Source of the DNA: a bacterium 1xD8-48
GTDB taxonomy: Bacteria; Bacillota; Clostridia; Lachnospirales; Lachnospiraceae
Length of the DNA stretch: 64,000 bases
Direction of reading: 5' to 3'
Assembly (NCBI GenBank): GCA_009917455.1
Contig: QZDS01000014.1
Span: 53,046-117,045, forward strand
Numbering within the stretch: the first letter of the stretch is position 1; each line of letters opens with the position of its first letter. Positions 25,697 through 35,442 of this stretch are shown here, in pieces. The position numbers were made by a program, and so were the translations under genes. Under the pieces are notes generated by a model. That model had not been told where the DNA came from, searched no databases, and saw only the letters and a list, made by a program, of their open reading frames with translations.

Positions 25697-28447
25697 ATGT
25701 ATGCAGAGCGAAATGCGTCAGAGGTGATAAAACAGTTTGAAAGCAGCAGTGAAGCGGGACTTTCTGAAGCGGCGGCGGAAAGACGGCTTGACGAGTATGG
25801 CCCAAATCAACTGGAGGAACAGAAGAAAAAGGGAGTTTTCGGTCTGTTTATGGAGCAGCTAAACGACCCGCTTATTTATATTTTGATGGCGGCCATTGCC
25901 ATATCGCTTTTTCTGGGGGAAGCCGGAGATGCGGCAATCATTGCGGCAGTAATATTACTGAATTCCATTGTGGGTGTGGTGCAGGAGGACAAGGCCCGAA
26001 AGGCAATCGAAGCTTTGCAGCAGCTTTCCAGCCCCAGAGCGCTGGTGCTGCGGGAAGGCAGGGAATATGAGATTGAAAGCGCAAAGCTGGTGCCGGGAGA
26101 TATCGTCTTTCTGGAGGCCGGAAGACAGGTGCCGGCGGATTTGCGTCTGGTGGAGAGCCGAAACCTGAAAATTGAGGAATCCGCGCTTACAGGGGAATCA
26201 GTGCCGGTGGACAAGACCTCGGAAAAGCTTGCTCCCGGGGAAAAGAGCATAGGGGACAGAATCAATATGGCCTATATGTCAACCACAGTGTCTTATGGCC
26301 GGGGCATGGGCATCGTGACAAATACGGGGATGTCCACGGAAATCGGGAAAATCGCCGGGCTGATTGACGCCGGAGGCAGCGAAATGACGCCCCTTCAAAA
26401 GCGGCTTGCAGACCTCGGGAAGCTGCTCAGCATTCTTGCAGTAGGTGTGTGCGTCTTTATGTTTCTGGTGGCGGTGCTGCAGAAGCGGGACGTGGGGGAC
26501 ATGCTCCTTACTGCAATTTCTCTTGCAGTTGCCGCCGTGCCGGAGGGGCTTGCGGCAATTGTTACCATTGTGCTTGCCTTAAGCGTTTCCAGAATGGTAA
26601 AGGTGGGAACTATTGTGCGGCGGCTTCCTTCCGTGGAGACGTTGGGAGCGGTAAATACAGTGTGCTCGGATAAGACAGGCACTTTAACGCAGAACCGGAT
26701 GACGGTCAGGGAATGCTATGTGGACGGGCAGCTCGTGGAGGAGAAGGAGCTTGATGCGGAAAAGCATGCTCTTTTTCTGGAAGCCTGTACCCTGTGCAAC
26801 GACGCCATGATTGAGGGCAGCAGGATAGGAGACCCCACGGAGCTGGCATTGCTTGATTTGTCCAAAAGCCACGGATTTGATAAGAAAAAGCTGGAAGCCC
26901 GGATACCCCGCATCGACGAGCGGGCCTTTGATTCGGACAGAAAGCGGATGACCACCGTACACAGGCGGACGGGAAGTGCCGGTACGGAAAAAATCGCCTA
27001 TATCAAGGGCGCTGCCGACGAGATGATTTCCCTGTGCGCCTACACCTCCATGCATGGCAGAGAGGTGGCATTTTCCTCCAGGGCGAAAAGGGAGGCACGG
27101 GAAGCGGTGGAGGAGATGGCCGGCAGAGCGTACCGGGTGCTTGCGGTGGCGGCAAAACGCAAAGGGGATTTAAAGGATGAGAAAAACATGGTGTTCCTTG
27201 GGCTTGTGGGAATGATAGACCCGCCAAGGCAGGAAGCGAAAGGCGCGGTGGCGAGCTTTAAGGGCGCCCATGTGGATACGGTGATGATAACCGGAGACCA
27301 TGTAGATACCGCTTTTGCCATAGCAAGGGATTTGGGAATCGCCGAAATCCGGGAGGAGTGTATGACCGGTGCGGAGATAGAGGCTATGGACAGCGGGACT
27401 TTCCGGGAGAAGGCGGAGAGAATTCATGTATTTGCCAGAGTTTCCCCGGAGCATAAGGTACGAATTGTGGAGGCATTGAAGGCAAAGGGAAAGATTGTGG
27501 CAATGACCGGGGACGGTGTCAACGACGCGCCTTCCTTAAAGGCGGCGGATGTGGGGATTGCCATGGGAAAAGAGGGGACGGACGTGGCAAGAGGCGCCGC
27601 CGATTTGGTGCTTACGGATGACAATTTTGCCACCATAGAGAAAGCAATGAAGGAAGGAAGAGGGATTTACGAAAATATCCGAAAGACCATTCTGTTTTTG
27701 CTGTCGTCGAATTTCGGGGAAATTATCACGATGCTGGCGGCGGTACTTGCAGGTTTTCCTTCTCCCTTAAAGGCAAGCCATATTCTGTGGATAAACCTGA
27801 TTACGGATTCCCTTCCGGCGCTGGCGTTGGGAATGGATAAAAATGACGGGGAAGCCCTTATGAGGGAAAAGCCCAGAAAAAGCTCCGACAGCCTGTTTGC
27901 CCACGGAGGCTTAAGCTGTACGCTGTGCTACGGCGTGGTAATCGGCCTCATTAGCCTTCTTGCCTTTCTCACGGTTCCCTACGGAGAGCTGGTGCGGCAG
28001 AACCTTCCGGTTACCATACAGAACCTGGAAAAAATCCTCCGCCTTGCGCCTGTTTTAAACAAGGCGCAGACCCATGCGTTCACCGTGCTGGGGATGAGCC
28101 AGCTGGTGCACGCGGTGGGAATGCGGGATACCAACAAATCGGTATTTAAAATGAACCATCTGGAAAACAGATATATGATTGTTGCATGGACGGCAGGGAT
28201 TGCCCTTCAGGCACTTGTGACGGAAATACCGTATTTTGTAGAACTTTTCGGCACAAGCCGGTTAAGCCTGTCGGAATGGGGGATTCTGGGCGCGCTCTCC
28301 TGTGTGCCGCTGGTGATACATGAACTTCTGGTTCTCTCGGAGGCGCTTCTTAAGAAGGCCGGTGTGGAGGAATCAGAAAATCCGGGCAAAGGCCAGAACC
28401 ATGAGGATAAGAGCCGAAAGCCAGGCGAAGCTGCGGGAGCTCTTTGA
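25697..28447 (+). CDS. P2-type cation-transporting ATPase (Ca2+-ATPase-like)
   Basis: 916 residues with all P-type landmarks: phosphorylated Asp325 in CSDKTGTLTQN, TGES dephosphorylation motif, VMITGDHVDTA, MTGDGVNDAPSLKAADVGIA, and about ten membrane helices. The PEGL motif in helix 4 (AVPEGLAAI) is typical of P2A/PMCR1-like Ca2+ pumps, so calcium export is the likely job. The last about 25 residues (from ESENPGKG) are hydrophilic and are encoded antisense to the end of the following YtaF-like gene. The ribosome site is in a strong hairpin. Confidence 0.9.
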   Translation: MYAERNASEVIKQFESSSEAGLSEAAAERRLDEYGPNQLEEQKKKGVFGLFMEQLNDPLIYILMAAIAISLFLGEAGDAAIIAAVILLNSIVGVVQEDKARKAIEALQQLSSPRALVLREGREYEIESAKLVPGDIVFLEAGRQVPADLRLVESRNLKIEESALTGESVPVDKTSEKLAPGEKSIGDRINMAYMSTTVSYGRGMGIVTNTGMSTEIGKIAGLIDAGGSEMTPLQKRLADLGKLLSILAVGVCVFMFLVAVLQKRDVGDMLLTAISLAVAAVPEGLAAIVTIVLALSVSRMVKVGTIVRRLPSVETLGAVNTVCSDKTGTLTQNRMTVRECYVDGQLVEEKELDAEKHALFLEACTLCNDAMIEGSRIGDPTELALLDLSKSHGFDKKKLEARIPRIDERAFDSDRKRMTTVHRRTGSAGTEKIAYIKGAADEMISLCAYTSMHGREVAFSSRAKREAREAVEEMAGRAYRVLAVAAKRKGDLKDEKNMVFLGLVGMIDPPRQEAKGAVASFKGAHVDTVMITGDHVDTAFAIARDLGIAEIREECMTGAEIEAMDSGTFREKAERIHVFARVSPEHKVRIVEALKAKGKIVAMTGDGVNDAPSLKAADVGIAMGKEGTDVARGAADLVLTDDNFATIEKAMKEGRGIYENIRKTILFLLSSNFGEIITMLAAVLAGFPSPLKASHILWINLITDSLPALALGMDKNDGEALMREKPRKSSDSLFAHGGLSCTLCYGVVIGLISLLAFLTVPYGELVRQNLPVTIQNLEKILRLAPVLNKAQTHAFTVLGMSQLVHAVGMRDTNKSVFKMNHLENRYMIVAWTAGIALQALVTEIPYFVELFGTSRLSLSEWGILGALSCVPLVIHELLVLSEALLKKAGVEESENPGKGQNHEDKSRKPGEAAGAL

Positions 28448-28960
28448 CGCGAGAAGCTGACCGGTAAAAAGCCCAAGACGAAGCGCAAGAAAGTGGATAA
28501 GGGTGGTAATGGCAAAAATTGCGGCGGGCGGCAAAGCTACCGTCCCGGTACAAAGGCCGGCAGAAATATTATCCACAGAGAGGGCGAATGCAAGGATGGC
28601 CGCTTCCCTGCCGGAAAGCACTGCCTTGTCGTCTTTGTTGATTTTTCGGGAGAGATTACCGGTGGTAAAGCCGGATTCCTGATGACGGCGGGAAGCTGCC
28701 GCGTCATATAATTTGTATAATGCAAGAAGAAAAAGCACCAGGAAGGAAAGTATTTTTGTAAGTCTGTCGGGAATCAGGGAAAGGAGCAGATTCCCGGCAA
28801 ACAGGGATGCGGTCAGCATGCCGCCGGAGAGCAGGGCGATGATGGAAAGGGACGAGAAGGGCACCCAGACCTTTTCCACACCGTAGGACAATCCGGCAGC
28901 AAAAGCGTCCATGGAAAGGACCGTCACCAGTAATAAGAAAAAATAAATTGATAAATTCAT
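28373..28960 (-). CDS. YtaF/MntP-like membrane protein
   Basis: About 195 residues and six hydrophobic helices in two similar halves, each with a signature acidic motif (VLSMDAFAAGLSYG; LAFALSVDNISAGL). This is the pattern of the MntP manganese-exporter superfamily; the YtaF branch is the spore-associated Firmicutes form. The start at 28960 (MNLSIYFF) is preferred on family length, but no good ribosome site is visible. Its last 75 bases overlap the end of the P-type ATPase on the other strand. A role in divalent-metal export or sporulation is inferred. Confidence 0.75.
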   Translation of the reverse strand: MNLSIYFFLLLVTVLSMDAFAAGLSYGVEKVWVPFSSLSIIALLSGGMLTASLFAGNLLLSLIPDRLTKILSFLVLFLLALYKLYDAAASRRHQESGFTTGNLSRKINKDDKAVLSGREAAILAFALSVDNISAGLCTGTVALPPAAIFAITTLIHFLALRLGLFTGQLLASKSSRSFAWLSALILMVLAFARIF

Positions 28961-28992
28961 ATTAATTTCTGAGTTGTTACTGCCTTTAGCGT

Positions 28993-29022
28993 TTGCTATA
29001 TCATATTCCATTATGTTATAAT
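28993..29022 (+). promoter_or_regulatory. Putative promoter for the SDR fragment gene
   Basis: TTGCTA and a perfect TATAAT lie 18 bases apart; a second TATAAT follows at 29028. The region also carries the 5' side of the opposite-strand gene. Confidence 0.35.
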
Positions 29023-29082
29023 TTGCTTATAATATGATGAAAAATTTGTCAGTACGGGCAGAAGAAAGGTACAAAAGCCATT

Positions 29083-29358
29083 ATGATGAGTCAAGAAGTA
29101 TGTGTACTCACCGGAAAGACAGGTGCTAGGGAATATTCCATGTTAGAAAAGTATGCCAGTGTGGGGTGCATAATTGCTTTCATGGATACAAACAAGGAGC
29201 TTGGCCGGTCAATTAAGGAGGAACTGGAGCGGCTCTACAATGTAACAGTTTTCTTTTTCCACGGCGATGTGGAAAGCGAGGAAGACAGGGATATTTTTTT
29301 CACAGCGGTACAGGAGATGTACGGCCGGATGGACCATATCCTATGGTCAGGTGAATGA
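29083..29358 (+). pseudogene. N-terminal fragment of a short-chain dehydrogenase (SDR)
   Basis: 91 residues matching only the first third of an SDR: a degraded nucleotide-binding loop (VLTGKTGAREYS), a strand-2 acidic end (IAFMDTNKELG), the FFFHGDVESEED adenine-ring segment and EMYGRMDHILWSGE where NNAG is expected. The catalytic Tyr-x3-Lys part is absent. A stop follows at once. It has a reasonable ribosome site, so a short protein may still be made. It is most likely a decayed dehydrogenase. Confidence 0.55.
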
Positions 29359-29379
29359 TTGCGGTAAGGAGAGGCCAGG

Positions 29380-29457
29380 GTGAACCGACCGGTAATTGTT
29401 CCGGACCAGGGTGTGCTGACCGTGCGACTGAGGAACTGGAATGGAGGGGTGAAATGA
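29380..29457 (+). CDS. Possible 25-codon ORF coupled to the metallo-hydrolase gene
   Basis: A GTG start with AAGGAGAGG just upstream opens a 25-codon frame whose stop overlaps the next start as ATGA. It may be a leader that couples translation, or leftover SDR sequence. No family is recognised. Confidence 0.25.
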   Translation: MNRPVIVPDQGVLTVRLRNWNGGVK

Positions 29458-31049
29458 AACTTATTTTTGTAGGCGCGGCCCATGAAGTAACGGGAAGCTG
29501 TCATTATTTAAATGCCTGCGGCAAGAACATCCTTGTCGATTACGGCATGGAGCAGGGCGTCAATGTGTTTGAAAACTGCGAGCTGCCGGTGGCGGAGGCA
29601 AGCATAGACTATGTGCTGCTTACCCATGCCCATGTAGACCATTCCGGCATGATTCCGCAGCTGACGGCCAGAGGGTTCCGGGGACAGATTTACACCACGG
29701 AGGCGACCGCGGATTTGTGCAGCATTATGCTGCGGGACTGCGCGCACATTCAAATGCAGGAGACAGAGTGGAAAAACCGTAAGGCAAAGCGGCGCGAGGG
29801 CATGGAAGTCAGCGAGCCCGTCTATACAATGGAAGACGCCGACGCAGCCATCAGGCAGCTTGTGCCATGCAGCTACGGGAAGGAAATCGACCTTTGCGAG
29901 GGTATAAAGATACGGTTTACCGACGTGGGGCATCTCCTTGGCTCCGCGAGCATCGAGGTGTGGGCGACGGAAGGCGGAACCACAAGAAAGATTGTCTTTT
30001 CGGGGGATATCGGAAACAAAAACCATCCTCTGATTAAGGACCCGACTTTTACGCAGGAAGCGGATTATGTGGTGATGGAGTCCACCTACGGCGACAGGTT
30101 CCATGCTGAAAGCACGCTGGATTATGTGACGGAGCTGGCGTCAATTATCAAAAAGACCATGGACAAGGGAGGAAACGTGGTAATTCCGTCCTTTGCGGTA
30201 GGAAGAACTCAGGAGATTTTATATTATCTTCGAAAGATAAAAGAGGCAAGACTTGTAAAGGGGCATGAAAATTTTCCGGTTTATGTGGACAGCCCTCTGG
30301 CAGTAGAGGCTACCAATATTTTTTATAAAAATGAGGAAACCTGCTTTGACGAGGACGCCATGAAGCTGGTGGAGGCGGGAATCAATCCGATTTCATTCCC
30401 GGGGCTTCATCTGACAATCACCAGCGAGGAATCGAAGGAAATCAACTTTGACAATGAGCCGAAGGTTATTATTTCGGCGTCGGGCATGTGCGAGGCCGGA
30501 AGAATCCGCCATCATTTAAAGCACAATCTTTGGCGGCCGGAGTGTACCATTCTGTTCGTGGGATATCAGGCGGCAGGCACCTTGGGGCGCGCGCTGGTGG
30601 AAGGCTTAAAGGAAGTGAAGCTTTTCGGAGAGACCATTTATGTGAGGGCGACCATCGGGCAGCTTGCCGGCATGTCGGGACACGCCGATAAAAACGGGCT
30701 GATTGAGTGGGTGAAGGGCTTTAAGGAAAAGCCCGGAAAAGTATTTCTCGTCCACGGCGACGACGGCTCCTGCAAGGCGCTGGCGGAATGCCTTAAGATG
30801 GAGCATGGATTCAGCGCCTGTGCGCCCTACAGCGGAACGGAATTTAACCTGATTACAGGAAAACTGGAATACGAGGCGGAGCCGATTCCTGTGAAGAAGA
30901 AAACAAGGGTATCCGATGTATTTGCAAGGCTTTTGGCAGCAGGGCAGAGGCTGCTTGCTGTTATTCATAAAAATGAGGGCGGCGCAAATAAGGATTTGGC
31001 GAAGTTTGCAGACCAGGTAAATTCGCTTTGTGATAAGTGGGATGTTTGA
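29454..31049 (+). CDS. MBL-fold beta-CASP metallo-hydrolase (RNase-like)
   Basis: The ATG at 29454 is chosen because GGAGGGG precedes it and MKLIFVGAAHEVTGSCH is the usual family start. The 531-residue protein has the zinc motif THAHVDHSG, TDVGHLLGSASIE, VMESTYGDRFH, the beta-CASP insert (IPSFAVGRTQEILYYL) and the RNA-specificity motif SGHADKNGL. This is the CPSF/YSH1-like branch seen in many bacteria, thought to cut RNA. It lies 80 bases before thyA. The natural RNA target is not known. Confidence 0.88.
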   Translation: MKLIFVGAAHEVTGSCHYLNACGKNILVDYGMEQGVNVFENCELPVAEASIDYVLLTHAHVDHSGMIPQLTARGFRGQIYTTEATADLCSIMLRDCAHIQMQETEWKNRKAKRREGMEVSEPVYTMEDADAAIRQLVPCSYGKEIDLCEGIKIRFTDVGHLLGSASIEVWATEGGTTRKIVFSGDIGNKNHPLIKDPTFTQEADYVVMESTYGDRFHAESTLDYVTELASIIKKTMDKGGNVVIPSFAVGRTQEILYYLRKIKEARLVKGHENFPVYVDSPLAVEATNIFYKNEETCFDEDAMKLVEAGINPISFPGLHLTITSEESKEINFDNEPKVIISASGMCEAGRIRHHLKHNLWRPECTILFVGYQAAGTLGRALVEGLKEVKLFGETIYVRATIGQLAGMSGHADKNGLIEWVKGFKEKPGKVFLVHGDDGSCKALAECLKMEHGFSACAPYSGTEFNLITGKLEYEAEPIPVKKKTRVSDVFARLLAAGQRLLAVIHKNEGGANKDLAKFADQVNSLCDKWDV

Positions 31050-31129
31050 GCCGGAAAGCTATGAAGTTATAAAAGAAACAGCAGATGGATAAGCTGTCTG
31101 CATAAATAAGTTTACAGGGAGAAAGCAGC

Positions 31130-31978
31130 ATGAGCATGGCGGATGAGATATTTATAAGTATGTGCCGGGATATTCTGGAGAATGGGACCAGCACGGAGGG
31201 AGAGAAGGTGCGGCCGCATTGGGAGGACGGAACGCCTGCTTACACTATCAAGAAATTCGGCGTGGTGAACAGGTATGACCTTTCAGAGGAATTTCCCATC
31301 ATGACGCTTCGGAGGACGGCGATTAAGAGCGCAGTGGACGAGATGCTCTGGATTTGGCAGAAAAAGTCCAACAATATCCATGAGCTCCACAGCCATATCT
31401 GGGATGAGTGGGCGGACGAGGACGGCTCTATCGGCAAGGCCTACGGCTATCAGATGGGGGTAAAACACCAATATAAAGAGGGAATGATGGATCAGGTGGA
31501 CAGGGTGATTTTTGATTTGAAAAACAATCCTTTCAGCCGGAGAATCCTGACGAATCTGTATGTGCATCAGGATTTGCATGAAATGAATCTCTATCCCTGC
31601 GCTTACAGCATGACTTTCAACGTGACACAAAAAAAGGGGGAGGATAAGCTTACTCTGAACGCCATTTTGAACCAGCGTTCACAGGATGTTCTTACCGCCA
31701 ATAACTGGAATGTGGTTCAGTATGCGGTGCTGGTGCATATGCTTGCCCAGGTATGCGGCATGAAGGCGGGCGAGCTTGTGCATGTGATTGGGGACGCCCA
31801 TATTTACGACAGGCATATTCCGCTTATCAGGGAGCTGATAGAAAGGACGCCCCATCCGGCGCCGAAATTCCGGCTGAACCCGGAGATAAAGGACTTTTAT
31901 CAGTTTACAAGAAACGATGTGCAGCTTGACGGTTATGTAACAGGGGAACAGATAAAGGACATTCCTGTGGCGATATGA
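31130..31978 (+). CDS. thyA: Thymidylate synthase
   Basis: 282 residues with catalytic Cys157 in YPCAYSM and the dUMP-binding QRSQD motif. The residue after the active-site Cys pair is Ala rather than the usual His (PCH), a variation also seen in clostridial ThyA. The start follows GGGAGAAAG. It makes dTMP from dUMP using methylene-tetrahydrofolate and yields dihydrofolate, which FolA recycles; folA lies 3.7 kb downstream beyond a reverse-strand insertion of three genes. Confidence 0.93.
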   Translation: MSMADEIFISMCRDILENGTSTEGEKVRPHWEDGTPAYTIKKFGVVNRYDLSEEFPIMTLRRTAIKSAVDEMLWIWQKKSNNIHELHSHIWDEWADEDGSIGKAYGYQMGVKHQYKEGMMDQVDRVIFDLKNNPFSRRILTNLYVHQDLHEMNLYPCAYSMTFNVTQKKGEDKLTLNAILNQRSQDVLTANNWNVVQYAVLVHMLAQVCGMKAGELVHVIGDAHIYDRHIPLIRELIERTPHPAPKFRLNPEIKDFYQFTRNDVQLDGYVTGEQIKDIPVAI

Positions 31979-32041
31979 TTCCCGGAGGAAAAGCGGCAAC
32001 TGAGGATATACGCTTTATGCCTGGCATTTTGAAGGCGCGGC

Positions 32042-33340
32042 TTACTTCCGCAGGCTGTGCCACTCGTCTTCCATACAGCCTGATTTGCTGTAGCGGGCTT
32101 TTTCATAGCAGGAGTGAAGAAGCTGCCGGGCTTCATTTTCAGGCAGTCCGGCGGCGGATTCTAATTCAAGCGGAGTTTCAGAACCCTTTGGAGAGTTTTT
32201 CAGAGCTTTCCGAAGGGTTTTTTTGTAATATTTCCGAATCCGCAGATTGACGGACGAGGCTGCGGAGAAAGAGGCGGATTTCCTTTTCAGGGAAAAATTT
32301 TTGTCGGAAAAATCCTTTTCAAGAAATTGAATTTCGTCCTCCGATTCGGCGGCAAAAAATTCCCCGGCTCTTTTGCAGGCGCGGTAAATCATGATAAGTA
32401 TGATGACGCCGATGCCCAGACTGAGCAGATAAAAGAGCAGGGTAAAAAGGCGCTGCAGCCATAACGGGGGCTCCTTATGCTCTGTCATGGCCAGAAGTTC
32501 CTCCATGGCGGGATTCATTCCCATGGGCGCCGCATCTTCCGGCTCCGGAAGAGCCCTGGGAAGCTCGAACTCCCTTGGGGTAAGGGCGCTTAAGGGCTCC
32601 TTTCCGTAAAGGAGGGAGGGCAGGACGAACAACAGCAAAATCAGCGAAGCCATACCGAAGATGATTTTTATTACCTTTTTCATGGTGGGCACGGGCAGGT
32701 TTGCGCTGCGCTCATGCTCCCGCAGAAAACGGTAAAAATTTTCCGTAAACTGATAAATGAAGCATAAAAAAACGTCCAAAAGAAGAAGATAAAAGGCCAT
32801 GTGCCAGTAAAGGGAGGACTTTACAAGAGCTCCGATGAGATAGTGAACGGCAAAAAAGGCAAAGTGGAGGGGATGGGGAACCTCCAGAAAAACCGAAACC
32901 TCAAGCTCGCTGATGTCAGGCTCCCCCGCCTCGGATATGGGCATTTCCTTTAAGGCTTTCTGGAGCTGTCCCCTTTTGATACGGATATAGCTTCGGATAA
33001 GGAAAAGGAGCAAAGATAAAGCGCCTGTGAGAATGGCCCCGGCCTGGAAAGCGGTTTGGCTGCCGCAGGCAGCAAGCGCGCAGTATCCGCCGCAAATTCC
33101 CATAAGCAGAGAGATAAATATCCCAAAGAATAGATAGGGAATGAAATGCCTGATTTTTCGGACAGCATAAAAACTCAGCACAACGGGAATCAGAAGGACA
33201 ATGCCGGTAAGACAGAAGGCAGCGCCCCGTTGTCCGGTAAGCTGCATAGCGGAGGCTGTCATGGGATAAAAAACCTGGAAAAGAGCCAGCGCGTGAAAAA
33301 AGCCTGTAATTTTTAACAGAGGGGTCTGATTTAATTTCAT
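32042..33340 (-). CDS. DUF4129-type membrane protein of a MoxR/DUF58 cluster
   Basis: 432 residues, about eight membrane helices and a cytoplasmic C-terminal tail in which IRKYYKKTLRKAL leads to a TPLELE segment, a DUF4129 hallmark. It is the last gene of a three-gene reverse-strand operon and starts 16 bases after the DUF58 gene. The trio is a conserved chaperone-like set with a MoxR ATPase, linked in some bacteria to cell-envelope or protein maturation. A transglutaminase domain often present in such proteins is absent here. Confidence 0.7.
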   Translation of the reverse strand: MKLNQTPLLKITGFFHALALFQVFYPMTASAMQLTGQRGAAFCLTGIVLLIPVVLSFYAVRKIRHFIPYLFFGIFISLLMGICGGYCALAACGSQTAFQAGAILTGALSLLLFLIRSYIRIKRGQLQKALKEMPISEAGEPDISELEVSVFLEVPHPLHFAFFAVHYLIGALVKSSLYWHMAFYLLLLDVFLCFIYQFTENFYRFLREHERSANLPVPTMKKVIKIIFGMASLILLLFVLPSLLYGKEPLSALTPREFELPRALPEPEDAAPMGMNPAMEELLAMTEHKEPPLWLQRLFTLLFYLLSLGIGVIILIMIYRACKRAGEFFAAESEDEIQFLEKDFSDKNFSLKRKSASFSAASSVNLRIRKYYKKTLRKALKNSPKGSETPLELESAAGLPENEARQLLHSCYEKARYSKSGCMEDEWHSLRK

Positions 33341-33356
33341 ATGATTTTCCTTTGCG

Positions 33357-34493
33357 CTAAATTTCCCATGGGATGCGTGTGACGCCGGGCTCGCGGAAAA
33401 AGGTCAGTGACGAAGCGTCCGCCGGGCGTATGGGGAGTACCCATAAAACTTCATTGTTTGCCAAAACCAGAGAGCGCAGTCCCCGTATTATGCCGTCGTC
33501 CCTGTTTTTGGAGACGACTACATAGGTGTGGCCGGATTTTTTTGAGGAAGCTTCGTCTTTCAGCAGAGCTTCCATTTCCATGACAATGTTTTTGCTGTCC
33601 AAACAGGCAAGCTTTTGGTTCAGGAGTCCGATATTCGGGCAGCCTTCGCCTATGGTTATGGAAAAGGGGGGTTCGGCCGCCGGCAGGGCATGGGTGTCCG
33701 CAGCATTGCCGACGACGCGGAAGGACATGCGGCTCCTGGCAAGACGGGCGGACAGAGAAGATACAATCCGCAGGGTTTCCTCCACCAAATCCTCGTATTT
33801 TAATATCAGCTTATCCTCCATATCAAAAATCAGCGTGAGGGATGTGTTGGTGGTGGAGTCAAACTGGTTGGTCATCAGCTTTCCTGTCCGGGCGCTGGCC
33901 TTCCAGTTAATATGGTTTACCGGGTCCTGCCTCCGGTATTCCCGTATTCCGGAAAATTCAAAGGGGTCGGGCAGCAGGCGGCGTCTGGAAAGCACTGTTC
34001 CGGAAATGGCGCGGCAAAGCACGTCAATACGGCGGGTATCCACCTGACGGGGATAAACGTAAAGAAAGGTCTGCTGGGGCAGATCCACGTAATAGCCGGA
34101 ACGGAAAAAGAAGTCATAGCCGATACCGGTGACTTCATAAATCTGATAAAGTCCTCTTTTCCGGGCGGTAAAAGGCAGAGTCCGCTCGATTTTCTGATGG
34201 AAAAGGAAGGAAAACACGTCTCTTTTATAGCAATTGTCCGTGGCGCTCGTGTTTGCCCTGGCTTCATTTAAAAATTCCAGATTTCTGCTGGCGGAAAAGC
34301 GGACTTCCAGCGCCGGCAGGGGAAGAAGCTTGTCATTGAGTATGGTTTCCCTCATGGAGGAACGTTCCCCTTCATAAATGCAGCGCCGGGTAAATTCAAT
34401 TTGAGCGGACAGCCCCCTGTTCCAGTATTTCCGATAAAGAATACGGCTTGCAAGCCAGGCGAGAAGGATTCCCAGAAGAAGTAAAAGCAGCAT
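33357..34493 (-). CDS. DUF58 (vWA-like) membrane protein
   Basis: The start at 34493 (MLLLLLLG) sits 4 bases after the MoxR stop, behind AAAGGTAAG. The 378-residue product has an N-terminal membrane helix, a beta-rich middle and the DUF58 signature SGIREYRRQDPVNHINWKAS, where the conserved RxYxxGDxxRxIxWKAS pattern appears with DPVNHINW. DUF58 proteins carry a vWA-like fold and partner MoxR ATPases. Confidence 0.88.
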   Translation of the reverse strand: MLLLLLLGILLAWLASRILYRKYWNRGLSAQIEFTRRCIYEGERSSMRETILNDKLLPLPALEVRFSASRNLEFLNEARANTSATDNCYKRDVFSFLFHQKIERTLPFTARKRGLYQIYEVTGIGYDFFFRSGYYVDLPQQTFLYVYPRQVDTRRIDVLCRAISGTVLSRRRLLPDPFEFSGIREYRRQDPVNHINWKASARTGKLMTNQFDSTTNTSLTLIFDMEDKLILKYEDLVEETLRIVSSLSARLARSRMSFRVVGNAADTHALPAAEPPFSITIGEGCPNIGLLNQKLACLDSKNIVMEMEALLKDEASSKKSGHTYVVVSKNRDDGIIRGLRSLVLANNEVLWVLPIRPADASSLTFFREPGVTRIPWEI

Positions 34494-34497
34494 AATC

Positions 34498-35442
34498 TTA
34501 CCTTTCTGCCCAGTTTTCCGTAGGAACGGGAGTGGCGGAAAGCACATCTTCCACTATCTTCCGCGCGGACCGGTCAAAATCAGCGCCTGCAAGGAGAGTG
34601 AGGCGGTGGGCAAGCACGAAAGGCGCAATCTCCTTGATATCCTCGGGAACCACATAGACGCGCTCCGAAATCATGGCCCTGGCCTGGGAGGCGCGCAGAA
34701 GCGCCAGAGTTCCCCTGGGACTGACGCCGCAGGATACCTTTGGATGGTTCCTTGTGCCATGGACAAGAGCCGCCATATAGTTTAAAAGCTCGGGGTGCAC
34801 GTAAACGCTCCCGCATTCCTTTTGAAGGGCAAGTATGTCATCCTTCGTGCAGACGGGCTTGAGCTCGTCGAGGGGCGTATCCAGCATGAAACGCTCCATC
34901 AGTGCGATTTCCTGGGGCACTGACAGGGAGTCCATGGAAATTTTCATGAGAAACCTGTCCATCTGGGCTTCCGGCAGAGGAAAGGTTCCCAGCGTTTCCA
35001 AAGGATTCTGGGTGGCAATGACGAGAAAGGGTTCTTCCAGAGGCCGGGTTACGCCGTCAACGGTTATCTGATGCTCCGCCATGCACTCTAAAAGACTGCT
35101 CTGTGTCTTTGGCGTGGCGCGGTTGATTTCATCCGCCAGTAAAATATGGCAGAAAGCGGGGCCCTTTGCAAAGATAAACCCGCCTGATTTATTGTCAAAA
35201 TAATTAAGGCCGGTGACGTCCGAGGGCAGAAGGTCAGGGGTAAACTGAATGCGCCCGAAGTCGGCGTCGATGGATTTTGCCAGCGACTTTGCCAGCACGG
35301 TTTTTCCGGTGCCCGGCACGTCTTCTAAAAGCACATGGCCCCGGGCTAAAAGGGCGGTCAGTAAAAGCGTTATGGTATTTTCATTTCCAATCATAACGCT
35401 GGAAATATTCCGGCGCAGTAGGCCGAGTGCGGATAAATCCAT
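34498..35442 (-). CDS. MoxR-family AAA+ ATPase
   Basis: The ATG at 35442 is preferred (AAAAGGAGC 7 bases upstream, family-length 314 residues). Walker A is EDVPGTGKT, Walker B ILLADEINRA, with sensor I in VIATQNP and the arginine-finger region EAQMDRFLMK. MoxR ATPases act as chaperones that insert cofactors or remodel partner proteins, here presumably the DUF58 and DUF4129 products encoded next. Confidence 0.92.
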   Translation of the reverse strand: MDLSALGLLRRNISSVMIGNENTITLLLTALLARGHVLLEDVPGTGKTVLAKSLAKSIDADFGRIQFTPDLLPSDVTGLNYFDNKSGGFIFAKGPAFCHILLADEINRATPKTQSSLLECMAEHQITVDGVTRPLEEPFLVIATQNPLETLGTFPLPEAQMDRFLMKISMDSLSVPQEIALMERFMLDTPLDELKPVCTKDDILALQKECGSVYVHPELLNYMAALVHGTRNHPKVSCGVSPRGTLALLRASQARAMISERVYVVPEDIKEIAPFVLAHRLTLLAGADFDRSARKIVEDVLSATPVPTENWAER

